Assembly: GCA_039583875.1 (NCBI GenBank)
Contig: CM077158.1
Location: 241,289,447-241,353,446 of the forward strand
Reading direction: 5' to 3'
Length of the DNA: 64,000 nucleotides
DNA from: Platanthera guangdongensis
Taxonomy: Eukaryota > Streptophyta > Magnoliopsida > Asparagales > Orchidaceae
The notes beneath the pieces are model-generated. The model had not been told where the DNA came from and did not search any database. It saw only the letters and a program-made list of their open reading frames with translations. Numbering within the stretch: position 1 is the first letter of the stretch; each line of letters begins with the position of its first letter. The translations under genes were made by a program, and so were the position numbers. Below, in pieces: positions 1-11,205 of the stretch.

Positions 1-391
1 CAAAACGTAAGACGAAATCTACGCCTATGTTACTCAAACGAATGCCGGAAACACCCTATAGTTCATCCAACGTTCTCGGGGTTGGAAGATGATCACCCTA
101 CTTTGCAACGAAATACTAAATTCAATTCTCTGCAGAGATTCTTCTTGGTTCCTCCCTCCACAGAACAGTTATGTTGATCGACTAGTTTTGCACACCGCAG
201 TTTCTAAAACTATCATTGTTATATTAGAGAGAGGAGAGAAAATTCAAAAAACAATTAAGAGTGGGAGCTATGGTATTGGGATAATCATTTTTTCAGTTCA
301 AAACCGACAAATAGGAAGAACCCATCAAATTGTTGATTTTGGCACAAGTCGGCGTACGTCGATTTCTCAAGTCGACTTTCAGTCAATGTTT
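1..391. other. Unassigned sequence at left edge
   Basis: No gene can be supported here. An open frame of about 107 codons starts near 89 but shows no recognisable domain. The stretch at 340-390 shares CGTCGATTTCTCAAGTCG-like words with 885-960, so it may be part of the repeat into which the neighbouring MITE inserted. Confidence 0.4.
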
Positions 392-400
392 GGCTACAGC

Positions 401-860
401 CTATGTTATTAAAGGCGCGCCTAAGGCTCCGGGCTCACTAAGCTCAGAGGTTCATGTCTCTGTGCACCTTATTTGCTTCTTTAGAATATAAAAGGCGAAA
501 CTGAGTGAGATTTATGTTGTAAATTTTTTTCTTCAAAAATTAAGAAAAAAATGTAAGAACTCAATAATTTTTCATCGATTTAGTGTTTGTGAAAGATACT
601 TGTGCGCTAAGACTTATATATGATGCAAGTGACCACATTGATTCTATTTTTTACAAGATATAAATGATAGTAATGAATGATTAATTAGTGAACTTGATGA
701 AAAATTTGATTGAGAAGTTGAAATGATGTTTGATGTTGATTATTTAAAATGTACGTGGTTGTGCCTTGCCTTCGTCAGGCACGCGTCTGCGTTTTGAGTC
801 TTACGCCTAGGATTCAAGACCCTGTTGTGCCTTGGTGAGCCTTGCACCTTTAATGACTAA
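401..860. mobile_element. Mutator-like MITE (copy 1)
   Basis: A 460-bp non-coding element. Its ends are imperfect inverted repeats: TATGTTATTAAAGGCGC at the left, and TTAGTCATTAAAGGTGC read inward from the right. It is flanked by the perfect 9-bp direct repeat GGCTACAGC (392-400 and 861-869), the duplication length typical of Mutator transposases. A reverse-complement copy of the whole element lies at 56335-56807, which independently supports the boundaries. No transposase is encoded, so it would need one in trans. Confidence 0.75.
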
Positions 861-1032
861 GGCTACAGCTCCCAACAACAATCCAAATCGACGTCCGTTG
901 ATTTCTCAAATCGAAGTATGTCACGTACTCAAAGTCAATGTGTGTCGAAATTCCTCTTGATGTTTTGAAGCCACTTTGAATCCAATTGGACAAGCAAAAT
1001 GCTCTGATTCCTATATAATCAATAAATATTGT

Positions 1033-2319
1033 TGGGAAAAACCCTTATGATTTACCTTAACAAATCATATTTAATGATTTTACATCTTATGTCTATTACA
1101 CATGATGTATAGATAGGGTAATTTGTTCTTAGATGTCTTAGGATGTCATTGATATAAAAGATATATACAAGACATACTGAATTGAAGAGAAAAATCATGA
1201 ATTGTCAACATGCGTCGACTAGATCTCGACGCAACGTCGACTGAAATTCGACGTTACTTTGAATAGAAGTCAGGGCAACTTAATCTGGATAAGTCGATGA
1301 CACTTAAAGATTAAATCGACGTATGTTTCGACATGATATCGACGAAACGTCGACTACAGAGATTTTCATACAGACAATCAGAAATCGATGTTGCTTCAAC
1401 TAGAACTCGGCGTTACGTCGACTAGATTTTTTAACAAAATTTGTTTTGTGCCATCAATCTGATTTAAATCAACAAGTGGTTTACATAACAGATTCTTGGA
1501 GACGTTAGAGGCAGTCGATCTATATATATGATGAGTTACAAAGAAACAATAAAATAGATAAGAGATCTATCACAGTTTATCAAATTGATTATCAATCAGC
1601 AGACGATTAAGAAAATATATATCAGATCGTGGGAATATTGAATTCAATAGAGAAAGCTTGAAAGATCATCATCATCAATTGAATCTCTTCCAATATCAGT
1701 TGATTGGTTTGATAGTTGTTGAGTCTAATTAGTACTTCTCGAGAGGAAATTGCATCAGATTCAGAGAAGATTTTGAAAGATCATCTCGAGATTGGGCTAA
1801 TAGTCTTTGATATTTTGATATTCAGATATTCATCAGAAGTTCCAGAGATCATCATTGATTGTCCTCAGAAATCTAAAGAGAGGACATAAAGAGAAGAATC
1901 ATTCTAACTCAAATCTTCTCTTATTTTTCTTTTTGTATTGGTGAAAAGAGTTTTGTGAGTCCCTCATCAAAGAATTCTGTGAGAGATTCTAAGTGTCTCC
2001 TTGAGAAAAGACTCAGATTGTAATTGGTTCAAGATCTTCTTATCAAAAGACTCAGACACTGTAATAGTGAATTCCTACCAAGGTGGTAGAAGAGTAAATG
2101 TACCTAGATTGAAGGGGAACCACTATAATTCTTATGTCTTCTGTGATTTTGTTTGTCTTATTTTTTGTGGTGTTGTGTTGTGATTTTATCTTACTGCATC
2201 TGATTCTGGATAATGGGTTATGTGAATGCAATTTCTGTGATTAGAATCAAGTATTTTAAGATAATTTTTAATCTTTATTCACCCCCCCCCCCCTTGAGAC
2301 AACTCTGAAGATTATAGCA
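1033..2319 (+). mobile_element. Solo LTR, copia-like
   Basis: A 1,287-bp sequence starting TGGGAAAAACCC and ending TTATAGCA, flanked by the perfect 5-bp duplication ATTGT (1028-1032 and 2320-2324). It lacks any internal gag-pol. The 3' end, a run of C after TTTATTCA, resembles the LTR ends of Angela/Tork-type copia elements, but the lineage is only a guess. The inner stretch 1205-1430 is unusually dense in CGTCGAC-like words. A solo LTR is normally left by recombination between the two LTRs of a full element. Confidence 0.65.
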
Positions 2320-2324
2320 ATTGT

Positions 2325-3070
2325 ACTCCCATTTCAAATACCATAAATACATATTTAAGACTTTGTTTTTCATTAATATCTAATATAAATAAAATCAACA
2401 CGATCATACATCCAATTTTTGCGTGTTTTTAACATGCGACCATATAGAATTATAGATTCATATTACGTAAGCATAAAGACTAATCTCTCGATCATTTCGA
2501 GATCACAAATTCCAACATAGGTAACAATAACTGGGTTCTCAGATTATAGGAAAGAGATTCCTCAAAGGGTTGAGGAGGGAGGATGACTTGAATGGTTAAG
2601 AGGGTTGAGGAGCAAGGGCAACTTCTCTATTTGTAATGGAGGGAGAGAGTTCAAGAAGGTTTTAGAGTTTTTGAATGTAGTGGGACTTGGATCGGAGAAT
2701 GTTGTTGGTGACTGAAAGGCTCAGGTAAGGTTTCTAAAAATAGGGAAAATGGAAAGCAAATTGTGGGGAAGAGTATAGCTTGGAGAAGGGCCAGAGGTGG
2801 TCGGCGGAGTAAAACTAGGGATTACCAGAGCATGGGCTGACTGAAGTTGGGTCCCAAACACGTCGCCTAAGCTTCGACGGGAGAGCAGCAATCGTCGTAG
2901 AAGAGGTCACCATGACTCAAGGATGTCGTCAGCGTTGGAAGCGATAGTGGAAGTGCTCAATCAGCTGGGAGTCTACGGAGGAGTCGTTGGTAGCCTGAAA
3001 CAAAGAATGAGACTCATTTTCAATCTTTTCCAGCATGCTTAATGTGAGTGGTTTTCAATTGATGATGAGG
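2325..3070. other. Unassigned intronic or intergenic sequence
   Basis: AT-rich to mixed sequence with no open frame of note and no recognised repeat boundary. If the receptor-kinase gene continues to the left, this is intron following exon F in gene order. Confidence 0.4.
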
Positions 3071-3074
3071 ACAA

Positions 3075-3270
3075 AGAGCTCCCTTATCTATGAGGTCTGG
3101 GGTTCAAGCCCCAGCCTCAACAATCCGTCATTGGAATTAGCGGCTGCGGCCAATCAGATCCGTGGTGATGGGTTGGGGTCACTGATCTGCAGACCTGTAG
3201 CGCACCAACAATAGACCGGGGAGTTACACTATGGACCCGTAGCGTATCGCCAAGCATCGTCATCATAGCA
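3075..3270 (+). repeat. tRNA-like SINE-type repeat (distant copy)
   Basis: Contains GAGGTCTGGGGTTCAAGCC, a stem-loop with a RNA polymerase III B-box-like GGTTCAAG core, followed by CCTCAACAA and GATGGGTTGGGGT. The same order of words occurs in the three repeats at 20288-20910. The family resemblance is clear but divergent, and the ends are not defined. Confidence 0.4.
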
Positions 3271-3757
3271 TGTGCATGTTGTCAATGTAGACCCAGTGGC
3301 ATTCTCATAATTTCAATTATACTCACTCCCGCCTATAAGGGAGTGGAGGAGAGTCATTTTTCTTTATCATGGATCAATAATTTTGTTAGGCTCTCATACG
3401 AGATATAGGCTCGGTGAAGGATCCTTGCCCTGAAGAGATTAAATATAGAGTTTGCCTCGATATATTGTATTCCACTGCTTGTTAATCTATTTCATTTGTG
3501 TTTGACGATAGTGATTAGCTATCAGAAATGAATCCAGCCATAGATACAGCAATGGGTCCTAAGGATCTGAAATTAAATTCACTGATTCACCACCCTAAAA
3601 TTTAAAGATAAATAAAAGGTCAGTTCCATTTTTGTTGGAATTCCCCAGTTTAAGTGCATTCCTATAGTTCACATTCCTTCATGAGCAGTTAAACAATGCT
3701 AACAGCCTAACAGGAAGACAGAAATATATAGAGTAGAAAATATCCCCAAACAACTAC

Positions 3758-3855
3758 CTGAAGAAAGTGCCAGAGAATCTGTTGGTGGCGATGGAAACTC
3801 GTTCATGCATACTATACGAATTTGATTACCACAAAGATCACGGTTCCCAATATAC
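3758..3855 (-). CDS. FEI: FEI-like LRR receptor kinase, exon F (C-cap)
   Basis: A 98-bp minus-strand exon preceded by TTTTACAG and followed by GTAGTT. Joined to the preceding exon (18558-18629) it stays in frame and encodes YIGNRDLCGNQIRIVC followed by a Ser/Pro-rich stretch. The GN-x-x-LCG-x-Q-I-x-x-x-C motif is the C-terminal cap of the LRR domain, just outside the membrane, in the FEI1/FEI2 group of plant receptor kinases, which act in cell-wall signalling. Exon phase is 1 at the 3' end. The transmembrane and kinase exons should follow at lower coordinates; none was found down to position 1, so they are probably outside the window. About 14.7 kb of intron separates it from exon E. Confidence 0.8.
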
Positions 3856-3945
3856 CTGTAAAAGTATTCAGAATGAATGGACAGCAGGAAAATAACTCCA
3901 GTAACCTCTTCTATTTGTTTTTAGCAAAATACAAACTAAACAAAT

Positions 3946-4124
3946 TGTTAGAGAAGCCCATTTGACAAAGGCCCATTTTGTATTTTTTATTGTTATTTCT
4001 CTCTTCTCTTTAGTCCCACATCATGTATAGGACCTTCTCTCTCTTCATCCTATAAATATGTACTCATTCTTTGTATTTGAGACAAGTGAACATATATACA
4101 GGGTTCCTTTTTTTCATCTCTACA
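3946..4124 (+). repeat. 5' LTR of copia element 1
   Basis: 179 bp, TGTTAGAG to CTCTACA. It contains a TATA-like TATAAATA at 4051-4058, likely the element promoter. The 3' LTR is shorter because about 26 bp including this box are absent there. Confidence 0.9.
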
Positions 4125-4136
4125 TGGTATCAGAGG
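4125..4136 (+). promoter_or_regulatory. Primer binding site, tRNA-iMet type
   Basis: TGGTATCAGAGG directly abuts the 5' LTR and matches the plant initiator-tRNA-Met 3' end complement used to prime minus-strand DNA synthesis. Confidence 0.85.
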
Positions 4137-4178
4137 GAGGTTCCGGACTCCTGATCTCTGTCCGCCTGTTTTGATCCT

Positions 4179-4305
4179 CAGCGGCCTGCTCGTCTACCCG
4201 CTGCGGCCTGCGGCCTGCTGCGACCTCCGTCGGTTCAGCGGCCTGCTCGTCAACCCGCTGCGGCCTGCGGCCTGCTGCGACCTCCGTCGGTTCAGCGGCC
4301 TGCTC
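4179..4305 (+). repeat. 57-bp tandem repeat in copia leader
   Basis: A 57-bp unit beginning CAGCGGCCTGCTCGT starts at 4179, 4236 and 4293 (last copy partial). It is GC-rich and lies in the untranslated leader. Short open frames over it are a by-product of the absence of AT-rich stops. Confidence 0.85.
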
Positions 4306-4736
4306 CTCTGCATCCGCTTCCTCTTCTTCACCGTGGTTCACCCCTCCCACCTCAGGCTTCTTATAGCCACTTCTCTCCTTGTACCGTGGGGCCCACTTCT
4401 CCCTCCAATTCTCATTCTGTCTGTTGTCTCTATGCAGTCCGCTGCGACCTCCTGCTTTTCTCTCTACGGGCTTTCTTCCAGTCCGCTCTCTTCTCCCTGC
4501 TCGCAGACTGTTAACGGTCGGTGTTTTTCCCTCTTACGGACTGCTCCAGTCCGCCACGACCCTGTTCTCCCCACTGTTCTCGCTCAGCCCGCTGCGGTCT
4601 CCTCTTACTCGTCGCGGCCTGTTTCTGCTCGCCGCGCTCTGCCTCTTCTCTTACTCGCTGGCTCTTCTTGACTGCCGCGCTCTGCTATCTGCAGCCTTCT
4701 TGTCGTTGGAGTCCTGCTCGCGACCTCTTCCTCTTG

Positions 4737-5010
4737 CTCTGACCGCTGTTGTGCCAGACCGTGCGGCATGTTGACCTGTCCGCATTTAGGTCGCGGTCTT
4801 CTTCTCCCTGTCCGCCCGCCTTCCTCTTGCGGCCTCTTTCTCTGACCGTTGTTGTGCTCAGCCAGACCGTGCGGACTGATTCCCTGTCCGCATTTAGGTC
4901 GCGGTCTTCTCCTCCCTGTCCGCTCGCCTTCCTCTTGCGGCCTCTTTTGCTCTGCCGCTGTTGTGCTCAGCCAGACCGTGCGGACTGTTTCCCTGTCCGC
5001 TCTGACCGCT
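4737..5010 (+). repeat. 108-bp tandem repeat in copia leader
   Basis: The word CCAGACCGTGCGG recurs at 4754, 4862 and 4971, giving units of about 108-109 bp, each with a TTTAGGTCGCGGTCTTC segment or its remnant. It is the second array in the same leader. A comparable array exists in the leader of element 2. Confidence 0.8.
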
Positions 5011-5162
5011 ACGTGGTTTCCGGGCTCCGCCTTTGGTCGCGGCCTCCTTGCCGCTGGTGTCTTCACACTGTGACCGGGCGGTCTCCCTTCTAGTCGGGCA
5101 ACTTCCCTACCCGTACGGCCTCCTCTCTTGCCGGTCTTTTCTCCTAGCCTCAGTTCGCCGTC

Positions 5163-8100
5163 ATGGCCTCTTCTGCTGACTCTACCGGCACGACGGTTTC
5201 TCCTGCAGACCGTCCAGCCTCTCTTCTGGATGTACGTGATGAGCTCCGGATTACTACTATCTCTCTGACCGGTAAAAAGAATTTTGTGGAATGGGCGCAC
5301 TCTGTTAGTCGGGTCCTGCAATCGAAGGGGTTTCTTCATCACTTGACTCGGGTTGTTACCGGTACTCCTACTGACGACTGGTTACACAACGATGGTCGTG
5401 TGCAGACATGGACCCTTAACTCTCTTGATGGCGAGTCTTATCGCCTAGCCATGTACCACGAGACGGCTAAGGGCATGTGGGACGAGCTCCATACCCTCTA
5501 CTCCGGCAAAGATAGTCTCCACCATTTGTATGACATTATTACTGCACTTCAGGCCCTGGCTAGTGGTGGGGAAACCGATCTGACCACCTTTGTTGCCCAG
5601 GCTCGGTCTCTGGTCGAAGCTTGGATCCAACATCAACCTCCTACTGTGGACCTTGCTGCCCAACGTGCCCAGAAGGAAGCTGTTGGCATCGCCAAGATGA
5701 TGGCTCGGGTCCTGCATCACCTTCACAGTGTGCGGGCTCAGATCCTCTACTCTACAGTTACCCCGTCCTTCTCAGATGTGTGCTCGATGCTTCTCAAGGT
5801 CTCCCCGCCTCCGGATTTTTCTGGACCTCCTTCTCCGGCCCTGATCCAGCAGGCCCCAGCACCTTTATTGCCTCTCCCTCCTTCAGCCCGTGGGGGCCGT
5901 TCTGATTCTCGGGGACGTGGTTGGGGTGGCCGACCGCGGCCTAAGTGTTCTTTCTGCGGCAAAGACGGGCATCTTGAAGCGACGTGTTATCGCAAGCATT
6001 GTCGTCCTCCTCGTCCGCAGGCCTTTGTTGCTGCCACCGACTCCTCTCCCACTCGTACTGACCTCGACAAGGTTCGCTTTCAGCACCAGCATCTTCATGG
6101 CCTGATCAGCCGCCCGCCGGCCTCGGTTGCCTCCGCTGCCTCCATCTCCAATGAAGGCATCGCCTGCCTCTCCACTGGCCCGCGATGGATCATTGACTCT
6201 GGTGTCACCCATCAAATCACATCTGTTCGTCCGCCTCAGTACTTGTCTTCCCCTCATCCGAAGTACATCACTGTGGCCAATGGGGCCGCTGTCCCTGTCT
6301 CTGGTTGTGCTGATAATCCACTCACCTCCTCCTTTCTCTTGCGCTCGACTCTTCATGTTCTGAGCTCTACTTTCAATTTACTTTCTGTTGGTCGGCTTAC
6401 GACTGACTTAAATTGCTCTGTGACATTCACTTCTTCTTCTTTTCTGATACAGGATCAGCAGACGCGGACTATCATTGGTAGGGGGCGACTGCAGAACGGG
6501 CTCTACCTTCTTGATGACTCACCTACTCTCCTCGCATCTGCCTCCTCTTCAGATTGGCATCGGCGTCTTGGTCATGCTCCTCTTCTCGTCCTTCAGAAGG
6601 CTCTCCCGGATATATCTCTTCCTGCTTTTCAGTGTGAAACCTGTATTTTTGGCAAGCAGTCATGCTCATCTTTTCCTTCTCATTGTACTCGGAGCTCTGC
6701 TCCTTTTGTTTTGGTACACTCTGATATATGGGGTCCGTACAAGATTACTAATATTTCTGACTACCGTTATTTTCTTACATTCATCGATGATTATTCTCGC
6801 ATGACATGGTTGTATCTCCTTCGTGATCGTTCTGAGCTTCCCCGCGTATTTCGGGCCTTCATTCTTGAAACTCGCACTCAATTCTCTGCGCCCATTCAAA
6901 CTATTTGCACTGACAATGTGCGCGAGTACACTGTCCATGACTTCGCGACCCTCTGCTCCGAGTTTGCGGTTATTCACCAAACATCTTGTGCATATACCCC
7001 ACAGCAGAATAGTGTCGCCGAACGCAAGAATTGTCACCTCCTTGATGTGGCTCGCTCTCTAATGCTTCAAATGCGGGTTCCCAAACCATACTGGAACTTT
7101 GCGCTCTACACGGCATGTTTTCTTATCAACCGTCACCCGTTCTCTGTCCTCCAGAATGCTACTCCCTTCAGCCTCCTCTTTCCCTCCACTCCGGCCTTTC
7201 CTCTTACTCCTCGTATTTTTGGGTGTACATGCTACGTTCGCCACCTCGGTCCATCTACCGACAAGTTGGATCCCCGTGCGGTCAAATATGTCTTTGTGGG
7301 CTACTCGTGCACTCAAAAGGGCTATGTGTGTTATTCGCCCACTACCCGCAAGGTGACGGTTTCTGCGGATGTCACTTTCTGGGAAGATCTTCCCTTCATC
7401 TCTGCTCTGGATCTCGCTCCTCTTCCGGAGCCCGTTGTGCACCCAGTCATCTCTATTCCCCGGTCTCCGCCTTCCCCACCTCCTGCCCAGCCTCTGATCC
7501 TTCCCCAGTCACTTGTCATCCGGGTCTATTCTCGTCGCTCTCCTCGTCACGTTGCCCCACTGCAGTCGGCTTCGACCTCTGACGCTCCGCAGCCTGCTGC
7601 TCCGGCTCCAGCCTCCACCGCTCATCCTATGGTGAATTATGTATCTCTTCATCACCTTTCACAGTCACTTCTTCACTTTGCCACAGCGTTATCATTTGTT
7701 TCTGTCTCAAACTCTGTGCAGGAGGTGCTTCAGCATCCGGGCTGGCGGGCTGCCATGGACGAGAAAATGACGGCCCTCTAGGCCAACCAGGCCTGGGTTC
7801 TTGTCCCTTTACCTCCCGGTCAGCAACCTGTTGGGTGTAAATGGGTTTTCGTCATCAAACATGCTCCTGGTGGCACTGTTGACCGTCTGAAGGCCCGCCT
7901 GGTGGCCCGTGGCTTCACTCAACAGCAGGGCCTTGATTATGAGGAAACTTTCTCTCCGGTGTCCAAGCTCAACACCAATCGTGTCCTGCTCTCCGTGGTT
8001 GTGCATCGTCACTGGCCCCTTCATCAGCTGGATATCAAAAATGCATTCTTGAATGGTGATCTTCAGGAAACCGTCTACATGCGCCAACCGCCCGGGTTTG

Positions 8101-9277
8101 AGACCACGGGGGAGTCTCGTGTGTGTATTCTAAAAAAATCCATCTATGGTCTCAAACAATCCCCTCGGGCGTGGTTTGACAAGTTCAGCAAGGTTGTTCA
8201 GGACATGAGCTTCACTCGAAGTTTCGCAGACTTCTCCCTATTCACTCGACACCGGGCAACTGGAACGGTCCTTCTGCTGGTTTATGTTGATGATATTCTG
8301 TTCACTGGGGATGATTCAAAGGGGATTCACGCAGTCAAACAGCATCTTAGCACCGTGTTTCAGACCAAAGACCTGGGGCATTTTGCTACTTCCTCGGTCT
8401 TGAGGTCGCACGATGTCCGGATGGGCTTGTCCTCTCCCAACAGAAGTATTGTCTTGATCTCCTCAAAGATGCTGGGCAGTCGGGTTGCAAGCCAGCTACT
8501 ACTCCGATGGAGGCAAATCACAAGCTTTGTGCTCATGCCTCTGATGATGATCTGCCTCTCCAGAACCCGAAAAACTATTGACGCCTTGTGGGAAAATTGA
8601 TCTACCTAACGGTCACGAGGCCTGATATATCGTTCGCTGTTGGGATTGTCAGTCGGTTCATGCATGCTCCCCGGGTTTCTCATCTACAGGCGGTTGAACG
8701 GATTCTCTGATAACTTAAGGCAGCTCCGGGTCAAGGGCTGGTTTACAAAATCTCCAACTCTACTCCAGCATTAGTTGCATATTCAGATGCTGATTATGTT
8801 GGCTCCCTAGACGATCGGCGGTCCACCAGTGGATTCTGTACATATTTTGGCGGTCATCTCATTACATGGAAAAGTATGAAACAAGCTGTGGTTGCTCGGT
8901 CCTCCGCGGAAGCTGAATACCGATCGATGGCATCGGTTGTCTCAAAACTCACATGGTTCGAAAGCCGCCTTGCTGACCTGGGGGTAAAAATTCCTTCATC
9001 TGTTGTTCTATTTTGTGATAGTCAAGCGGCCATACACATTGCAAAGAATCCGGTATTTCACGAGCGCACAAAACATATCGAGGTAGACTGTCATTTTATT
9101 CGGGAGAAAGTTCAAATGAAGAAACTTGAATTAAAGCATGTATCGGGCACTGATCAAGTTGCTGACATTTTCACAAAGACTTTATCAAGTACCTTATTTT
9201 ACCAGTGTTTGTCCAAACTGGGTGCATATGACTTGTACGCACCAGCTTGCGGGGGAGTGTTAGAGAAGCCCATTTGA
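5163..9277 (+). pseudogene. Copia gag-pol polyprotein, decayed (element 1)
   Basis: Starts at ATG 5163 and reads openly for 872 codons. Gag spans about residues 25-240; a CX2CX4HX4C zinc knuckle (CSFCGKDGHLEATC) sits near residue 262; a protease with DSGVTH, where the related element 2 has DSGATH, near 343; then the GAG-pre-integrase zinc motif and an integrase core with D, D and E in HSDIWG, CTDNVREY and NSVAERKN. A TAG at 7779-7781 interrupts the connection to reverse transcriptase, which continues in the same frame with an intact YVDD. A one-base loss near 8385 shifts frame; TGA at 8579, TGA at 8708 and TAA at 8711 follow. RNase H resumes at 8876-9277 with the SSAEAEY motif. It cannot make a full polyprotein as read here. 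Confidence 0.93.
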
Positions 9278-9410
9278 CAAAGGCCCATTTTGTATTTTTT
9301 ATTGTTATTTCTCTCTTCTCTTTAGTCCCGCATCATGTATAGAACCGTACTCATTCTTTGTATTTGAGACAAGTGAACATATATACAAGGTTCCTTTTTT
9401 CATCTCTACA
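9258..9410 (+). repeat. 3' LTR of copia element 1
   Basis: 153 bp, same ends as the 5' LTR but missing about 26 bp that include the TATA-like box. Otherwise near-identical apart from scattered substitutions. The purine tract GCGGGGGAG immediately precedes it. Confidence 0.9.
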
Positions 9411-9559
9411 CAAATAAATGTTGTTAAAGCAGCAAAACACAATAATTTTATGAAAATATGCTAAATTATATAAATTTGTCTGCTACATATGAGAAATAAA
9501 GTAATTTTTATACGAACACAAATTTTAAGGAAAAGATAACAGCATTTTAGACATTGGAG

Positions 9560-9840
9560 GAACTAATCTGTTTGATCAACGAAACAGAAGGCACCACCAT
9601 TATGCTGTGACCAATTTAGCCGCCAAATTCATGGAACAACTCAATCATACAAAGAAGCAAGTTTGCAAACTAAAATTTTATTATTTCCTTATTTCGAAAG
9701 CATATAATTTGTCGTTTTAGAAATTGATTTGGTAATTTTATTTATTAAAAACACCTATCTACATTTTGATTTTTCTCCAGCTATATAGCGCTCGCAACTT
9801 GGATGATTGATCTAGCTTTTGTTCGATAGAATATTTCTTA
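9560..9840. repeat. Old duplicated intron segment, copy 1
   Basis: About 280 bp that align, with many substitutions and small gaps, to 17900-18180; the words CAAATTCATGGAA, TTTTAGAAAT and GCTTTTGT occur in the same order. No terminal repeats were seen. Both copies lie in intron E-F of the receptor-kinase gene. It may be an ancient duplication of host sequence or an unrecognised repeat. Confidence 0.55.
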
Positions 9841-9976
9841 GTGGAATTCCCACCTATTGCCTCTCATGGAAGCCATCAAGTGGTATTACAGACCAACTCC
9901 CTATCAGATCACTTAGGCATGCTTGCATGAGTAATTTGTGGTCGATCTCTTTTCTTCATTGTCATCTCTCTGCAAG

Positions 9977-10717
9977 ACTAGCAATTTTGACTACATCCTT
10001 GAGCCCAGGAATTCTGGGCCAAAGCTTCGACGACCATCACTTTCACGCCTCACATATCTTTTTTAACAATAGTTTCAGGTTCCCGCTACAACGACAACAC
10101 GGGATGGTTTCAATTTTGTTGCATCCTATGCCTCATCATTTTATTTTTCACACCTTTATATATATGTAGCATGTTAAAGAACATGTTTTCACACATTTCG
10201 TATTTTTATGTTCACGCATGTTATTCACGCTCATGAATCCATGGTTCCAACGTGCATTTCACTCACGTTCGTTATTGCGGCTTATTGGCATGAACAACCA
10301 ATAAGGCCTTTAAAAAATGGTTTGCCAAATAAGTGATCTGATAGGGAGTTGGTCTGTAATACTAGCAATTTTGACTACATCCTTGAGCCCAGCAATTCTG
10401 GGCCAAAGCTTCGACGACCATCACTTTCACGCCTCACATATCTTTTTTAACAATAGTTTCAGGTTCCCGCTACAACGACAACACGGGATGGTTTCAATTT
10501 TGTTGCATCCTATGCCTCATCATTTTATTTTTCACACCTTTATATATATGTAGCATGTTAAAGAACATGTTTTCACACATTTCGTATTTTTATGTTCACG
10601 CATGTTATTCACGCTCATGAATCCATGGTTCCAACGTGCATTTCACTCACGTTCGTTATTGCGGCTTATTGGCATGAACAACCAATAAGGCCTTTAAAAA
10701 ATGGTTTGCCAAATAAG
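9977..10717. repeat. 357-bp tandem duplication with inverted linker
   Basis: 9977-10333 and 10361-10717 are nearly identical 357-bp copies. The 27-bp linker plus adjoining bases (10333-10362) is the exact reverse complement of 9883-9912, just upstream of the first copy. Two similar short open frames in the copies are a consequence of the duplication and match nothing I recognise. Confidence 0.9.
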
Positions 10718-11205
10718 GGTTGGCGCTAGTTTGGGCAAACAATGAAATTAAATTTAAAAACAAGCATTTTATGAAAATTAAGTAATTCTAAAATTAAAGA
10801 AGAAATAAGAAAATTTAAGACATTATCTCATGTAGAGTAGGCTACGTGGGTGAATGACTAATATGCAATCCTAAGTGAGGTGTGGGGAAAGATTCTAGCA
10901 CCTTGAATATCATATGTGACACATGCAAGACCCGACGGAGAAATCAAATAAAGCAATAAATAATTAAATCACACGCAGATAATTTAAGCAAGCCAAAATA
11001 ATTCTTTAAGAAAGCTCATTTTGGTTTTCCTCCGCATAGAGGGTCAAAGCGAGAGAGCGCGGCGAATGGTTTAAAGATCCATACAATAATAAGATACTCT
11101 AGAATAAGGGGATAACCGAGTCGTGGTAGATTTGTTGGTAGGAGACGTTGGTGTTCTGTCCCGGTGTGGAGATGACGGCAAAATGTTGATGAGGGTTTAT
11201 ATAAA
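10718..11205. other. Unassigned sequence
   Basis: No supported gene. The start is AT-rich; a GC-richer part begins near 11030 and leads into the tandem duplication. Confidence 0.4.

Larger units (their letters stand above)
3946..9410 (+). mobile_element. Ty1/copia retrotransposon, element 1
   Basis: A complete but inactive 5.47-kb element flanked by the 5-bp duplication CAAAT (3941-3945 and 9411-9415). Order: 5' LTR 3946-4124, tRNA-iMet primer site at 4125, about 1 kb of GC-rich leader, gag-pol 5163-9277, purine tract GCGGGGGAG (9249-9257), 3' LTR 9258-9410. It lies in intron E-F of the receptor-kinase gene, antisense to that gene. It is closely related in protein sequence to element 2 but carries several stops, so it must be older. 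Confidence 0.93.

Noticed and set aside
3090..3130. A tRNA gene suggested by GGGGTTCAAGCCCC
   Set aside because: Only a B-box-like arm is present; no acceptor stem or anticodon arm can be drawn. Kept as a SINE-type repeat.
1..3757. Kinase exons of the FEI-like gene expected left of exon F
   Set aside because: Minus-strand reading by eye showed no glycine-rich loop, HRD or DFG motif; they are probably outside the window.
4120..5342. Overlapping open frames of 60-245 codons on both strands in the copia leader
   Set aside because: They cover GC-rich tandem repeats where stops are rare on every frame, overlap each other and match no domain.
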